The notes under the pieces were generated by a model, which worked only from the letters and a program-made list of their open reading frames with translations, did not search any database and was not told where the DNA came from. Position numbers and translations under genes: made by a program. A DNA stretch of 13,635 nucleotides from Bacillota bacterium. GTDB taxonomy: Bacteria > Bacillota > Bacilli > Alicyclobacillales > SLC66. Positions 1 to 7,118 of the stretch are shown here, in pieces. Location of the stretch: positions 1-13,635 of the forward strand of contig JAKACR010000049.1 in the NCBI GenBank assembly GCA_021821225.1. Direction: 5' to 3'. The first letter of the stretch is position 1. Each line of letters begins with the position of its first letter.

Positions 1-3
1 TAT

Positions 4-10
4 GAAAGGA
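4..10 (+). promoter_or_regulatory. Ribosome binding site for fabV
   Basis: The purine-rich GAAAGGA lies 8 bases before a GTG codon at 19-21. It supports GTG as the start of the FabV-like gene. The ATG at 2-4 is in another frame and stops after seven codons. The promoter would lie left of the window. Confidence 0.6.
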
Positions 11-18
11 TTTTCTCT

Positions 19-1206
19 GTGCTGATCCAACCGAAAATACGTGGCTTCATCTGCACCACCGCCCACCCCGCGGGCTGCCAGGCTCACGTTTCGGAGCAAA
101 TCGACTACGTGGCCAGCCAGCCTGCTTTTCGCGGTCCGAAAAAGGTGCTCGTGATCGGCAGCTCAACCGGATACGGCCTCGCGTCGCGCATCGCGGCCAC
201 ATTCGGCGCCGGCGCCGACACAATCGGCGTCTGTTTTGAAAAGCCCGCTTCCGACAACCGCACCGCCACTGCCGGCTGGTACAACAGCGCGGCGTTTGAG
301 CAGGCGGCGCGCCAGGCCGGACATGTGGCGAAAACCGTGAACGGCGACGCGTTTTCCCATGCGGTCAAAGGGCGGGTGATCGACCTGATCCGCGAGCATG
401 TCGGACAGGTGGATCTCGTCGTGTACAGCTTGGCCTCGCCGCGCAGGGTCCATCCGGACAGCGGCGAGACGTTCGCCTCCTCAATCAAGCCGATCGGCCA
501 GCCGTACACGAACAAGACGTTGAACTTCCACACAGGCGAGGTGTCGGAAATCACCGTTCCCGCCGCCACCGAGGATGAGATCCGGCAAACGGTCGCCGTG
601 ATGGGCGGCGACGACTGGCGACGTTGGATCGACGCGCTGGAAGAGGCGCGCACACTCGCGCCCGGGGCGCTCACCGTCGCCTACTCCTATATCGGCCCGG
701 CCATCACTCATCCCATCTATCGCGAGGGAACGATCGGCCGTGCAAAAGACGACCTGGAACAGGCGGCACTGCAACTCAACGAGCGGCTGAAAGAAAGCGG
801 CGGCGGAGCGTTCATCTCCGTGAACAAGGCACTCGTGACGCAGTCCAGTTCTTCGATTCCGGTTGTTCCGCTGTACATCTCGCTGCTGTACAAAGTGATG
901 AAAGAACGCGGACTTCATGAAGGCTGTGCGGAACAGATGTATCGCCTCTTTGCGACGCAACTGTACGCGGAGAATCCCATCGTGCTCGACGACCGCAACC
1001 GCATCCGTTTGGACGACTGGGAACTGCGGGACGATGTCCAGCATGAGGTGGCCGCACTCTGGGAGGCGGCCACCACGGAAAATATCGAGCAGATCTCGGA
1101 TCTCACGGGCTATCGCCATGAATTTTTGCGCCTGTTCGGATTTGACATGCCCGGTGTGGACTACGCGCAAGATGTCAACCCCGACATTCCCTTGGGGGAT
1201 GACTGA
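19..1206 (+). CDS. fabV: FabV/Ter-type NADH-dependent trans-2-enoyl reductase
   Basis: The enzyme reduces the trans-2 double bond of enoyl-ACP (last step of the fatty acid elongation cycle) or of enoyl-CoA (the Ter reaction, crotonyl-CoA to butyryl-CoA). It is a cytoplasmic member of the short-chain dehydrogenase superfamily. The 395 residues match the usual FabV length. Visible features are the N-terminal PKIRGFICTTAHPAGC family signature, the dinucleotide-binding stretch GSSTGYGLASRIAATFG (47-63), acidic E74 in VCFEKP (consistent with NADH preference), and the Y-x8-K catalytic pair Y234/K243 in IYREGTIGRAKDDLE. The GTG start at 19 has a ribosome binding site 8 bases upstream. The gene ends in a double stop (TGA TAA) that overlaps a hairpin. 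It is convergent with the M55 peptidase gene and has no partner gene in the window. Family assignment is firm; sequence alone does not separate the ACP role from the CoA role. Confidence 0.95.
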   Translation: MLIQPKIRGFICTTAHPAGCQAHVSEQIDYVASQPAFRGPKKVLVIGSSTGYGLASRIAATFGAGADTIGVCFEKPASDNRTATAGWYNSAAFEQAARQAGHVAKTVNGDAFSHAVKGRVIDLIREHVGQVDLVVYSLASPRRVHPDSGETFASSIKPIGQPYTNKTLNFHTGEVSEITVPAATEDEIRQTVAVMGGDDWRRWIDALEEARTLAPGALTVAYSYIGPAITHPIYREGTIGRAKDDLEQAALQLNERLKESGGGAFISVNKALVTQSSSSIPVVPLYISLLYKVMKERGLHEGCAEQMYRLFATQLYAENPIVLDDRNRIRLDDWELRDDVQHEVAALWEAATTENIEQISDLTGYRHEFLRLFGFDMPGVDYAQDVNPDIPLGDD

Positions 1207-1231
1207 TAAGCGAGCTTTATCGCATGTCCCC
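1195..1231. terminator. Hairpin between convergent genes, possible terminator
   Basis: Bases 1195-1210 pair with 1216-1231 around a five-base loop. There are two seven-pair helices (GGGG at the base, GATAA/TTATC near the loop, three G-T pairs in total) split by a 2x2 internal loop. The hairpin covers the fabV stop codon and lies 15 bases from the end of the convergent M55 peptidase gene, so it could stop transcription from both sides. Neither strand has a clear T-run, so intrinsic termination is not certain. The right arm TTTATCGCATGTCCC differs at one base from an arm of the perfect inverted repeat at 13565-13611. Confidence 0.45.
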
Positions 1232-1245
1232 TTGACCTCACTTTG

Positions 1246-2094
1246 TCAACCGTACCACTCATCCGTGGCGCGGGCGCCAAGCAGCATCATCGCCAGAATG
1301 GCGCGGCTTGCCGTCGGTGCGTCCGCGGCCGTGTACAGGACGGTTCGCGGTCCGGCGCGCTCCGTACCCGGCATCAGGGCGGCCGCTGCGGCGTGCGCTG
1401 TGGACACAAACTCCACCTCGCACACGAACGGCCCGCACCGTATCGGAGGAGCAATGCGCGGTGCCTCGCCGCGTCCCAGCCGTTCCACCGCCACCCTGGC
1501 TTCCCGGCGGATGATCTCGCCGGTGACCGGCGCACTGAGACAGCGCGCCGACCAGCGGCCGATCGCATACTTGACCACTGCCGCGCGCGCCTGGGGCACA
1601 ACCTCCGCCGCTTCGGCGGCCAGCGCGTCATCGCCCGTCACGAGAAGGACAGGCACGCCGAAATGCCAGGAGACCGCCGCATTGATACCCAGTTCTCCCG
1701 TCGGTTCCCCATTGATGCGCACAGCAAAAATCTCCCGGCCGAGCAGTGTTTCATTCGCCACTCCCCGTCCGTCGCCCACCTGCGTGTGGTATCCGACGAG
1801 AAAGACGCCGTCGCAGTCGGCGACGCCCTCCATCATCGGCAGCGATTTGCCGCTCCCACGCAATAGTTGCGCCCGAGGATCAAGCGCCTCCGGCAGAATG
1901 TTCAATTCCGACCAGTGCGCATCGTTCACGAACACTTCCGTCGCTCCCCCGTCAAACGCACCGGCCACCGCGGCGTTGACATCCGCCGTCATCATCCGCC
2001 TGCCAAACGCCCATTCCCGCCCGTCGGGGTGCATTTCACTCCCGTGCACGACACCCGTGACACCTTCTCCGTCCGCGCTGATGTAGATGCGCAT
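1246..2094 (-). CDS. M55 family D-aminopeptidase homologue (DppA-like)
   Basis: DppA-type M55 peptidases are cytoplasmic, zinc-dependent, self-compartmentalizing enzymes that cut D-amino-acid dipeptides and peptides. The protein opens with MRIYISADGEGVTGV, the SxDxEG signature. All five metal ligands known from Bacillus subtilis DppA have counterparts: D8, E10, H60 (VNDAH), H103 (GYH) and E134 (GELG). The histidine assigned as nucleophile in DppA (His115, in a SHS or AHT context) is replaced by Glu115 in GVANETLLG. This is either a divergent subfamily or changed chemistry. Length (282 residues) is normal. The ATG start has AAGGAG seven bases upstream. It is the last gene of the minus-strand run, 114 bases after the Gfo/Idh/MocA gene. 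Next to AnmK it could process D-Ala-containing peptides from cell wall, but this is inference. Fold is sure; peptidase activity is not. Confidence 0.88.
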   Translation of the reverse strand: MRIYISADGEGVTGVVHGSEMHPDGREWAFGRRMMTADVNAAVAGAFDGGATEVFVNDAHWSELNILPEALDPRAQLLRGSGKSLPMMEGVADCDGVFLVGYHTQVGDGRGVANETLLGREIFAVRINGEPTGELGINAAVSWHFGVPVLLVTGDDALAAEAAEVVPQARAAVVKYAIGRWSARCLSAPVTGEIIRREARVAVERLGRGEAPRIAPPIRCGPFVCEVEFVSTAHAAAAALMPGTERAGPRTVLYTAADAPTASRAILAMMLLGARATDEWYG

Positions 2095-2208
2095 GCGCCC
2101 ACTCCTTCGCTTGGGACAATTGACAACCCGAATGATCCGCTGCGCCCTAGGGGACAGGGGGGTCAGTGCAACCCCAGCAAAAAACGATGACCGGACAGTC
2201 GCTCCCTT

Positions 2209-3267
2209 TCAGGACAGAATGATCTCCTTGCCACTTGCGGAAGACTGGTAAATCGCATCGAGAATCCGGTTGTTCGTCAGCCCTGTCGCGGCCGAGGTGA
2301 GCGGCTGACTGCGTTCCCGCACGCATTGCAGAAAATGGTCCGTCAGGCGCACCCGGCTGCCCTCGTCCTGTTGCGGCGGCGCGATCTCCGTCTCCGTCGC
2401 CTGGTCGCCCTGCTCTGTGAAAAGACGGCCGCGCGACAGGTGCCATCCGGCGCCGCCCTCCGTGCCGAGCAAGTGAATGAACGGCTGATTGTCGGTCGCC
2501 ATGTGAACGGCCCAACTGACGTCGAGCGTGAGCATGCCGCCGTCTTCCATGCGGATCATGGCCATTGCAAGATCCTCGACATCAAACGTTCCACTCCAGT
2601 CCGGCCTGCCCCACGATCCGATGCCGCGCCGCTCTGGACCGAAAGCCGCGTAGGTTGCGCCGAACACCGAGACGGGCCTGGGATTGCCCATCAGCCACAG
2701 CGACAGGTCGAGCAGGTGCACGCCGATGTCGATCAGCGGCCCCCCGCCGGACTGGCTTTTTTGCGTGAACCACGTACCCCATCCCGGAATGCCCTTGCGC
2801 CGGAACCACCCCGCCTTGACCGCGTACAGCCTGCCGAACCGGCCTTGCTCAACCTGTTCGCGCAGCGCCATGGAGAGCCATTCCCAGCGCCACTGGTGAC
2901 TCACCATCAAAATCTGCCCTGTCTGCCGCTGCGCGCCCGCAATCAGTTCCGCCGCAGCCACATCGATGCCCATCGGTTTTTCGAGCAATACATCCTTTCC
3001 CTCCTGCATGGCCAAAACAGCGAGCGAGGCATGCCACTGATTGGGAACGCCGATCACGACAGCGTCCACCGACCGCGACCGAAGAAGCGCTTCCGCACTG
3101 TCGTACACTTCGGCAATGCCCTGCTCGGCCGCCGCCCGTTCGGCCGCCTCACGGTAGACGTCCGTCACTCCGGCCAGTCGCACACCTTCCGCCTGGGCAA
3201 ACGCCCTCATATGAACCCGGCCGATCGATCCAGCCCCGATGAAACCCATACGCACAACCGATTTCAC
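2209..3267 (-). CDS. Gfo/Idh/MocA family NAD(P)-dependent sugar oxidoreductase
   Basis: These enzymes oxidise or reduce sugars, inositols and anhydro-sugars with NAD(P). Numbered from the GTG at 3267, the N-terminal Rossmann fold carries GFIGAGSIG (8-16), the EKP motif with its conserved lysine is at 96-98, and the C-terminal domain shows GGGPLIDIGVHLLDL with the D180/H184 pair expected in the active site. Length is about 352 residues, normal for the family. The start is ambiguous. An ATG at 3276 (355 residues) is only one base from the AAAGGAG at 3278-3284, whereas the GTG at 3267 is ten bases away and is preferred here. It sits 121 bases after anmK and 114 bases before the M55 gene, all on the minus strand. 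Substrate cannot be read from sequence. The context (sugar ABC transporter, AnmK) allows an anhydro-sugar dehydrogenase; levoglucosan dehydrogenase belongs to this family. Family sure, substrate open. Confidence 0.92.
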   Translation of the reverse strand: MKSVVRMGFIGAGSIGRVHMRAFAQAEGVRLAGVTDVYREAAERAAAEQGIAEVYDSAEALLRSRSVDAVVIGVPNQWHASLAVLAMQEGKDVLLEKPMGIDVAAAELIAGAQRQTGQILMVSHQWRWEWLSMALREQVEQGRFGRLYAVKAGWFRRKGIPGWGTWFTQKSQSGGGPLIDIGVHLLDLSLWLMGNPRPVSVFGATYAAFGPERRGIGSWGRPDWSGTFDVEDLAMAMIRMEDGGMLTLDVSWAVHMATDNQPFIHLLGTEGGAGWHLSRGRLFTEQGDQATETEIAPPQQDEGSRVRLTDHFLQCVRERSQPLTSAATGLTNNRILDAIYQSSASGKEIILS

Positions 3268-3286
3268 GGTGAGCATTCTCCTTTAA

Positions 3287-3310
3287 GAGGTTGTTCAAAA
3301 AAGAGGGCAG
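3287..3310 (-). repeat. Short dispersed repeat, copy 1, ahead of the Gfo/Idh/MocA gene
   Basis: About 24 bases match 13521-13543 at 20 of 24 aligned columns, with the core TGTTCAAAAA identical. Both copies lie in the same orientation just upstream of a minus-strand gene. On the minus strand the element reads CTGCCC, a C-T-rich run ending in T5-6, then GAACA and CTC. This copy is two bases from the AAAGGAG ribosome binding site. It could be a leader element or the relic of a mobile-element end. No transposase is nearby. Confidence 0.6.
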
Positions 3311-3388
3311 AACTCCCCGGCGCATTGCGGTGTCATCGCCAGAAATGCTCCCTCACGGCCCATCATAGCGCAGATGGAGGCATCTCCA

Positions 3389-4585
3389 CTACGGCCAGCA
3401 GATTTTCCCCAGCACGGCGGGATGGCGTGCTCCGGTGGCGTGCGGCAGATTGTTCGGCCGCCGATGGAAGCACTCATGACCCAGTACCGCGAAGGCGACC
3501 GCCTCTTTCGCATCGCCCGCGATACCGACGGCGCTCTGCGGCAGCACCGCCTGCCCGGGCAATGCGCGCGCCAGTCCCGCCATGATGACCGGATTGTGCG
3601 CGCCGCCGCCCGCCACGAACACCTCGCTTGTTTTGCCCATTTCCGGAACAAAGCGGCGGATGGCCTGCGCCATTGTCCGGACCGTGTATGCCGTGGCCGT
3701 CGCCACCAGATCCGCCAGCGGCCAGCCCATCGCTCGCGCATCCCGCCACCAGATCTCCGCGCACGGCTCGCCGAACTCCTCACGCCCCGTCGACTTGGGA
3801 GGGCGCCGCGCCAGATAGGGATGCTCCAGCCACTGCCTCAGATAAGCTTCCTGCACGGCGCCTTGCGCCGCGAGCGCGCCGTCTTTGTCGTACGCAAGCC
3901 GGCCATCTGTGCCCATGCGCACGAGCGCGTCCACGATCATGTTCCCCGGCCCAGTGTCAAACGCCAGAACCGGCTCATGCGATCCGGAGGGGGGGATATG
4001 CGTGATATTGGCGATCCCGCCGATATTGGCGAGAATCCGTCCGTGATCGGGACTTGCGAACAGCAGCGCGTCGACAAACGGCACGAGCGGCGCGCCCTGG
4101 CCTCCCGCGGCAATGTCGCGTACGCGAAAGTCCGACACGACAGGACAGCCTGTCCGCTCCGCGATGACGGCGGCTTCTCCGATCTGCAGTGTGGAGCGAA
4201 CCTCCCGGCCGTAGACCCGCTGCGCCTCCGGAGAGTGAAAGACCGTCTGGCCATGCGAACTGATGAGCAGAATATCGTGCAGGTCCATCCCCGCCTCCCG
4301 GACAGTCTGCAGCACCGCGTCGGAAAACAGGTCGCCAAGCAAAAAATTCATCCGGCTCACATCCCGCGACGTGCAGGTGGCAGGATCAAACAGTCGGAAG
4401 ATCGCCCGCTTGATCTCCTCATCATACGGAACCGTCGAAAAATGCAGAAGCGCCGCCGTCAATCCCGGCGGTTCTCCATCGATCCTCACGATGGCCACAT
4501 CAATCCCGTCGACGGACGTTCCAGACATGACGCCGATGCAGAGTTTGTCCCGCTTTTCCCCCGCCGCTTCTCTCACTCCGCTCAT
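3389..4585 (-). CDS. anmK: Anhydro-N-acetylmuramic acid kinase
   Basis: AnmK opens the 1,6-anhydro ring of anhydro-N-acetylmuramic acid and phosphorylates O6, giving MurNAc-6-phosphate for cell wall recycling. The 398-residue protein has the family landmarks: phosphate-binding GVMSGTSVDGID (18-29), SSHGQTVFH (109-117), SDFRVRDIAAGGQGAPLVP (151-169) with D157 at the position of the catalytic aspartate, NIGGIANIT (187-195), FDTGPGNMIVD (209-219), VAGGGAHNP (324-332), and the C-terminal GIAGDAKEAVAFA and NLPHATGARHPAVLGKI. The ATG start has GGAG about ten bases upstream. It is 61 bases after the DUF624 gene and 121 before the oxidoreductase gene, on the same strand as the sugar transporter. No MurNAc-6-phosphate etherase (MurQ) is in the window, so the pathway is incomplete here. 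Related ring-opening kinases act on levoglucosan, so a different anhydro-sugar substrate is possible. Confidence 0.95.
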   Translation of the reverse strand: MSGVREAAGEKRDKLCIGVMSGTSVDGIDVAIVRIDGEPPGLTAALLHFSTVPYDEEIKRAIFRLFDPATCTSRDVSRMNFLLGDLFSDAVLQTVREAGMDLHDILLISSHGQTVFHSPEAQRVYGREVRSTLQIGEAAVIAERTGCPVVSDFRVRDIAAGGQGAPLVPFVDALLFASPDHGRILANIGGIANITHIPPSGSHEPVLAFDTGPGNMIVDALVRMGTDGRLAYDKDGALAAQGAVQEAYLRQWLEHPYLARRPPKSTGREEFGEPCAEIWWRDARAMGWPLADLVATATAYTVRTMAQAIRRFVPEMGKTSEVFVAGGGAHNPVIMAGLARALPGQAVLPQSAVGIAGDAKEAVAFAVLGHECFHRRPNNLPHATGARHPAVLGKICWP

Positions 4586-4646
4586 CGCGCCACTCTCCGA
4601 TCATCCGCACGCAGTCCGCCGCAACGCGCAGTTTCATCCAACCGCC

Positions 4647-5264
4647 TTATCCAACCGCTTCACCGAGCGGGCCCACCGCCCATCCGATGACCATGCCATC
4701 GACGAGAACCATGAGCGCAAACCATGGTGCGGGCGTGGCCGGGGCGGTCGCCCACGCACACACGCCGCACAGGAAAATCGCCCGCAGCGTTAGCCACGGC
4801 CGCAAAAGCCAGTTGCGCAGCATGTGCCGCACCATTTCCCGGGCCGTGCGCGCAGTATGTTCCGTTCGCGCCGTGGTGGAAATGGCCAGAAACGCGGCGC
4901 CGCTCACCGCACAGCCGGCCGCGAAGATGTCGAGCAGCACCAGCAGCCCCGCATAGCATGCGGCAATAATGAAATGGCCCCATCGCGCAAGCGCCTGGAG
5001 ATCCATCCATGTGAAAGCCAGGCACGCCAGCAGCGAAAGACCGATCGCCAGACCCGGAAGAAACCCGCGCCGAAAGACGCGCGCAAACTGCCCGAACGCC
5101 GCCGCATATCCATCTTCGGCCCTGCTCATTCCCGCCGTGAGGGCGGCGGTCGCCGGGAAGGCCGTCACCACAAAAAGAGACGCCGCGGCCCACAAAAAAC
5201 TGAGCATGAGACGCGCCGTCCACCGTGTCCACACGTGGATCAGCCGCTCTACCATGCGATTCAA
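4647..5264 (-). CDS. DUF624 (YesL-like) integral membrane protein
   Basis: A 205-residue hydrophobic protein with about five membrane segments (roughly 19-41, 68-86, 97-125, 156-175, 179-197) and the FPATAAL turn typical of DUF624/YesL proteins after the first segment. The family is common in Bacillota beside carbohydrate ABC transporters and glycoside catabolic genes. Its biochemical role is unknown; an accessory role in uptake is only a guess. The start used is TTG at 5264, six bases after GGGGTG. An ATG three codons downstream (5255) is the alternative. It follows the MalG-type permease gene by 23 bases and precedes anmK by 61, so it is very likely in the same operon. A competing overlapping frame (to 5271) lacks membrane-protein character and was rejected. 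Confidence 0.8.
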   Translation of the reverse strand: MNRMVERLIHVWTRWTARLMLSFLWAAASLFVVTAFPATAALTAGMSRAEDGYAAAFGQFARVFRRGFLPGLAIGLSLLACLAFTWMDLQALARWGHFIIAACYAGLLVLLDIFAAGCAVSGAAFLAISTTARTEHTARTAREMVRHMLRNWLLRPWLTLRAIFLCGVCAWATAPATPAPWFALMVLVDGMVIGWAVGPLGEAVG

Positions 5265-5287
5265 CCATCACACCCCGCTGCGCCGTC

Positions 5288-6133
5288 CTACGATTTCAGC
5301 GAACCGGCCACGGCGCCCGCGACCAGGTAGCGCTGAAGCAGGGCAAACGCAATGATGAGCGGCGCCGCAACAATGAAGACACCCGCCGCGAGCAGCGTCC
5401 AGTCGCTCTGGTTGCTGCCATAAAACGTGTAGAGTCCGCGCGTGAGGGGAAACAACTGATTGGACGCGAGGAACACCACGGGACCGATCAGGTCGTTCCA
5501 CACGTTGATCGCGACATAAATGCCCACCGTCGCGAGCACCGGCTTGACAAGCGGGATGAGAATGCGCCAGATGTAGTGAAAATAACCGCATCCGTCGATT
5601 GCCGCGCTCTCGTCCAGCTCCACGGGAATCGTCCGAAAATAACCGACAAAGATGAAGAAGCCGAACGTCAGCCCGTATTGCAGGTGGAGAATGATATAGC
5701 CAATCCGGTTGTTGTAGAGATCCAGCAGGCGCGACTCGATGAACAGTGGAATCAGTCCCACGGGCAGGAACATCCCCGCCAGAAACAGCAGGTAGATCAC
5801 CTGCGAACCCCGCACGTACCGGCGGGATACGGGAAATGCAAGCAATGCGGCGAAAAGCAGTGAGAGAACCGTCGAAAAAAACGTGTACAGCACAGAGTTG
5901 GAAAAATACGTTCCCATCGTCGCCTGGCTCCACGCAGCGGCGAAATTGCTCCACATGAGCGGGTGCGGAAACGATACCGGGTCGTTCAGAAACTGGGCGG
6001 GACTCTGGAGCGCCACCGACAGCAGGTAGGCGATGGGCGCGAGATACAACACGACGGCCACGATGCCCGCGAGAACAAACGCGCCAAAGGATCGCCTCTC
6101 CCCCACCCGCTTGCGTCTGTTCAAGGAGATCAT
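5288..6133 (-). CDS. Carbohydrate ABC transporter permease, MalG type
   Basis: This is one of two inner permease subunits of a sugar importer (CUT1 class). The 281 residues carry six expected membrane segments, starting with a basic N-terminus and a segment at about 18-40. The EAA-type cytoplasmic loop is ELDESAAIDGCGYFHYIWRI (172-191), which docks to the ATPase. The C-terminal QRYLVAGAVAGSLKS matches the MalG/LacG family ending. The ATG at 6133 has GGAGG seven bases upstream and overlaps the stop of the MalF-type gene by four bases (ATGA), so translation is probably coupled. No ATPase gene follows; a shared MsmX/MsiK-type ATPase encoded elsewhere would be needed. Sugar specificity cannot be read from this subunit. 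Confidence 0.93.
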   Translation of the reverse strand: MISLNRRKRVGERRSFGAFVLAGIVAVVLYLAPIAYLLSVALQSPAQFLNDPVSFPHPLMWSNFAAAWSQATMGTYFSNSVLYTFFSTVLSLLFAALLAFPVSRRYVRGSQVIYLLFLAGMFLPVGLIPLFIESRLLDLYNNRIGYIILHLQYGLTFGFFIFVGYFRTIPVELDESAAIDGCGYFHYIWRILIPLVKPVLATVGIYVAINVWNDLIGPVVFLASNQLFPLTRGLYTFYGSNQSDWTLLAAGVFIVAAPLIIAFALLQRYLVAGAVAGSLKS

Positions 6134-7017
6134 AGCACTTCCTCCCTCTTGCGCAAGACTTTCTGCAGTGTCAGTGCGACCGCGAGCGTGATCGCGAATT
6201 CAACCATATTGATCGTGGCGGCCAGGCCCAGATTGCTGGACCCTTCAAACGCCGTGTTGAACATGTACATTCCGAGCGTGTTGGTGTGGTACAGCCCGTC
6301 CGTCAGAACGTAGATCAGATCGTACGTGTTGAGCGAGCCGACAGCGGCGAGCAGCACATTGACCGTCGTGCTGGGCGCTATCATCGGAAACGTGATGCGG
6401 CGGAAGATCAGCCACCCCGATGCGCCGTCGATCTTCGCCGCTTCGTACAATTCCTCCGGCACCGTGTTCATGCCGGCCAGATAGACGATCGTCGTGAATC
6501 CGAGATTGGCCCATATCTGAATCAAAATCACAAGCGGCAGTGCCCACCGGTTCGAACCGAGAAAGGCGGAACTGCCGCCCCAGAGGGCCAGCAGGTTTGC
6601 CGCCGGCCCTCCCGAGGGATTGAGAATCAGGGCCCACGTCAAGCCGATCACGGTAACGCCTAGGGAGGCCGGCATGAACACGAGCGACCGGAACAGCGTG
6701 CGCCCGGGGTAGCGTTTTGTGAACAGGTGCGCCATTCCGAGCGCCGCGACATTCTGCAGGACCGTAACGCTGACGGCAAAGACGAGCGTATCGCGTATCG
6801 ACCCGACGATGCCGGCGGAATCCAGCACAAACGCCTGCACATAGTTCTGCAGCCCGATGAAATTCACCGGAACACCGGGAATGCCCGAATAGTTGGTGAG
6901 CGAGATCACGGCCGTGGCCACGGATGGCACGATGCCGAACAGCAGGAAAAGCGCCAGGCCGGGCAGCATGCCGATGTACAGTTGGACGCGGTCACGGCCG
7001 CGAAACATGGAAGCCAT
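6130..7017 (-). CDS. Carbohydrate ABC transporter permease, MalF/UgpA type
   Basis: This is the partner permease of the CUT1-type importer, 295 residues. The EAA loop ELYEAAKIDGASGWLIFRRI (189-208) and the following TFPMIAPS are diagnostic. The first membrane segment lies at about 13-40, and YIGMLPGLALFLLFGIVPS is the usual opening. The chosen ATG at 7017 has AGGAGG (7025-7030) seven bases upstream. The frame is open for 65 codons further upstream, but that part is not membrane-like and overlaps the leader region and the end of the binding-protein gene, so it is not included. The gap to the binding-protein gene is 101 bases and contains a small hairpin. The stop overlaps the MalG-type start by four bases. 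Confidence 0.93.
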   Translation of the reverse strand: MASMFRGRDRVQLYIGMLPGLALFLLFGIVPSVATAVISLTNYSGIPGVPVNFIGLQNYVQAFVLDSAGIVGSIRDTLVFAVSVTVLQNVAALGMAHLFTKRYPGRTLFRSLVFMPASLGVTVIGLTWALILNPSGGPAANLLALWGGSSAFLGSNRWALPLVILIQIWANLGFTTIVYLAGMNTVPEELYEAAKIDGASGWLIFRRITFPMIAPSTTVNVLLAAVGSLNTYDLIYVLTDGLYHTNTLGMYMFNTAFEGSSNLGLAATINMVEFAITLAVALTLQKVLRKREEVL

Positions 7018-7096
7018 TGGCGTCCCTCCTGGGAGGCTGTCTGACAAGGGAAGCAGTGACAATCCAAACGGACGCATGCGCATTTCGGTTGAGGAC

Positions 7097-7111
7097 TCCT
7101 GCAACGCAGGA
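7097..7111 (-). promoter_or_regulatory. Small stem-loop between binding-protein and permease genes
   Basis: TCCTGC and GCAGGA form a perfect six-pair stem with a three-base loop, 7 bases after the binding-protein stop codon. Such hairpins often protect or attenuate the mRNA so that the binding protein is made in excess over the permeases. There is no T-run after it, so a full terminator is unlikely. Its function is inferred from position. Confidence 0.4.
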
Positions 7112-7118
7112 CTTCCGC

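Noticed and set aside
917..2086. 389-residue plus-strand frame
   Set aside because: It overlaps the end of fabV in another frame and runs antisense to the M55 gene. It is Ser/Arg/Thr/Pro-rich with no motif.
2159..2175. GGGGT/ACCCC five-pair stem upstream of the M55 gene
   Set aside because: The stem is short and the adjacent T-run lies on the wrong side for a minus-strand terminator, so no feature is called.
2326..4690. Long plus-strand frames (2326-3585 and 3374-4690)
   Set aside because: They are antisense to the oxidoreductase and anmK genes, which carry full sets of family motifs. Their Arg/Pro/His-rich composition is typical of shadow frames.
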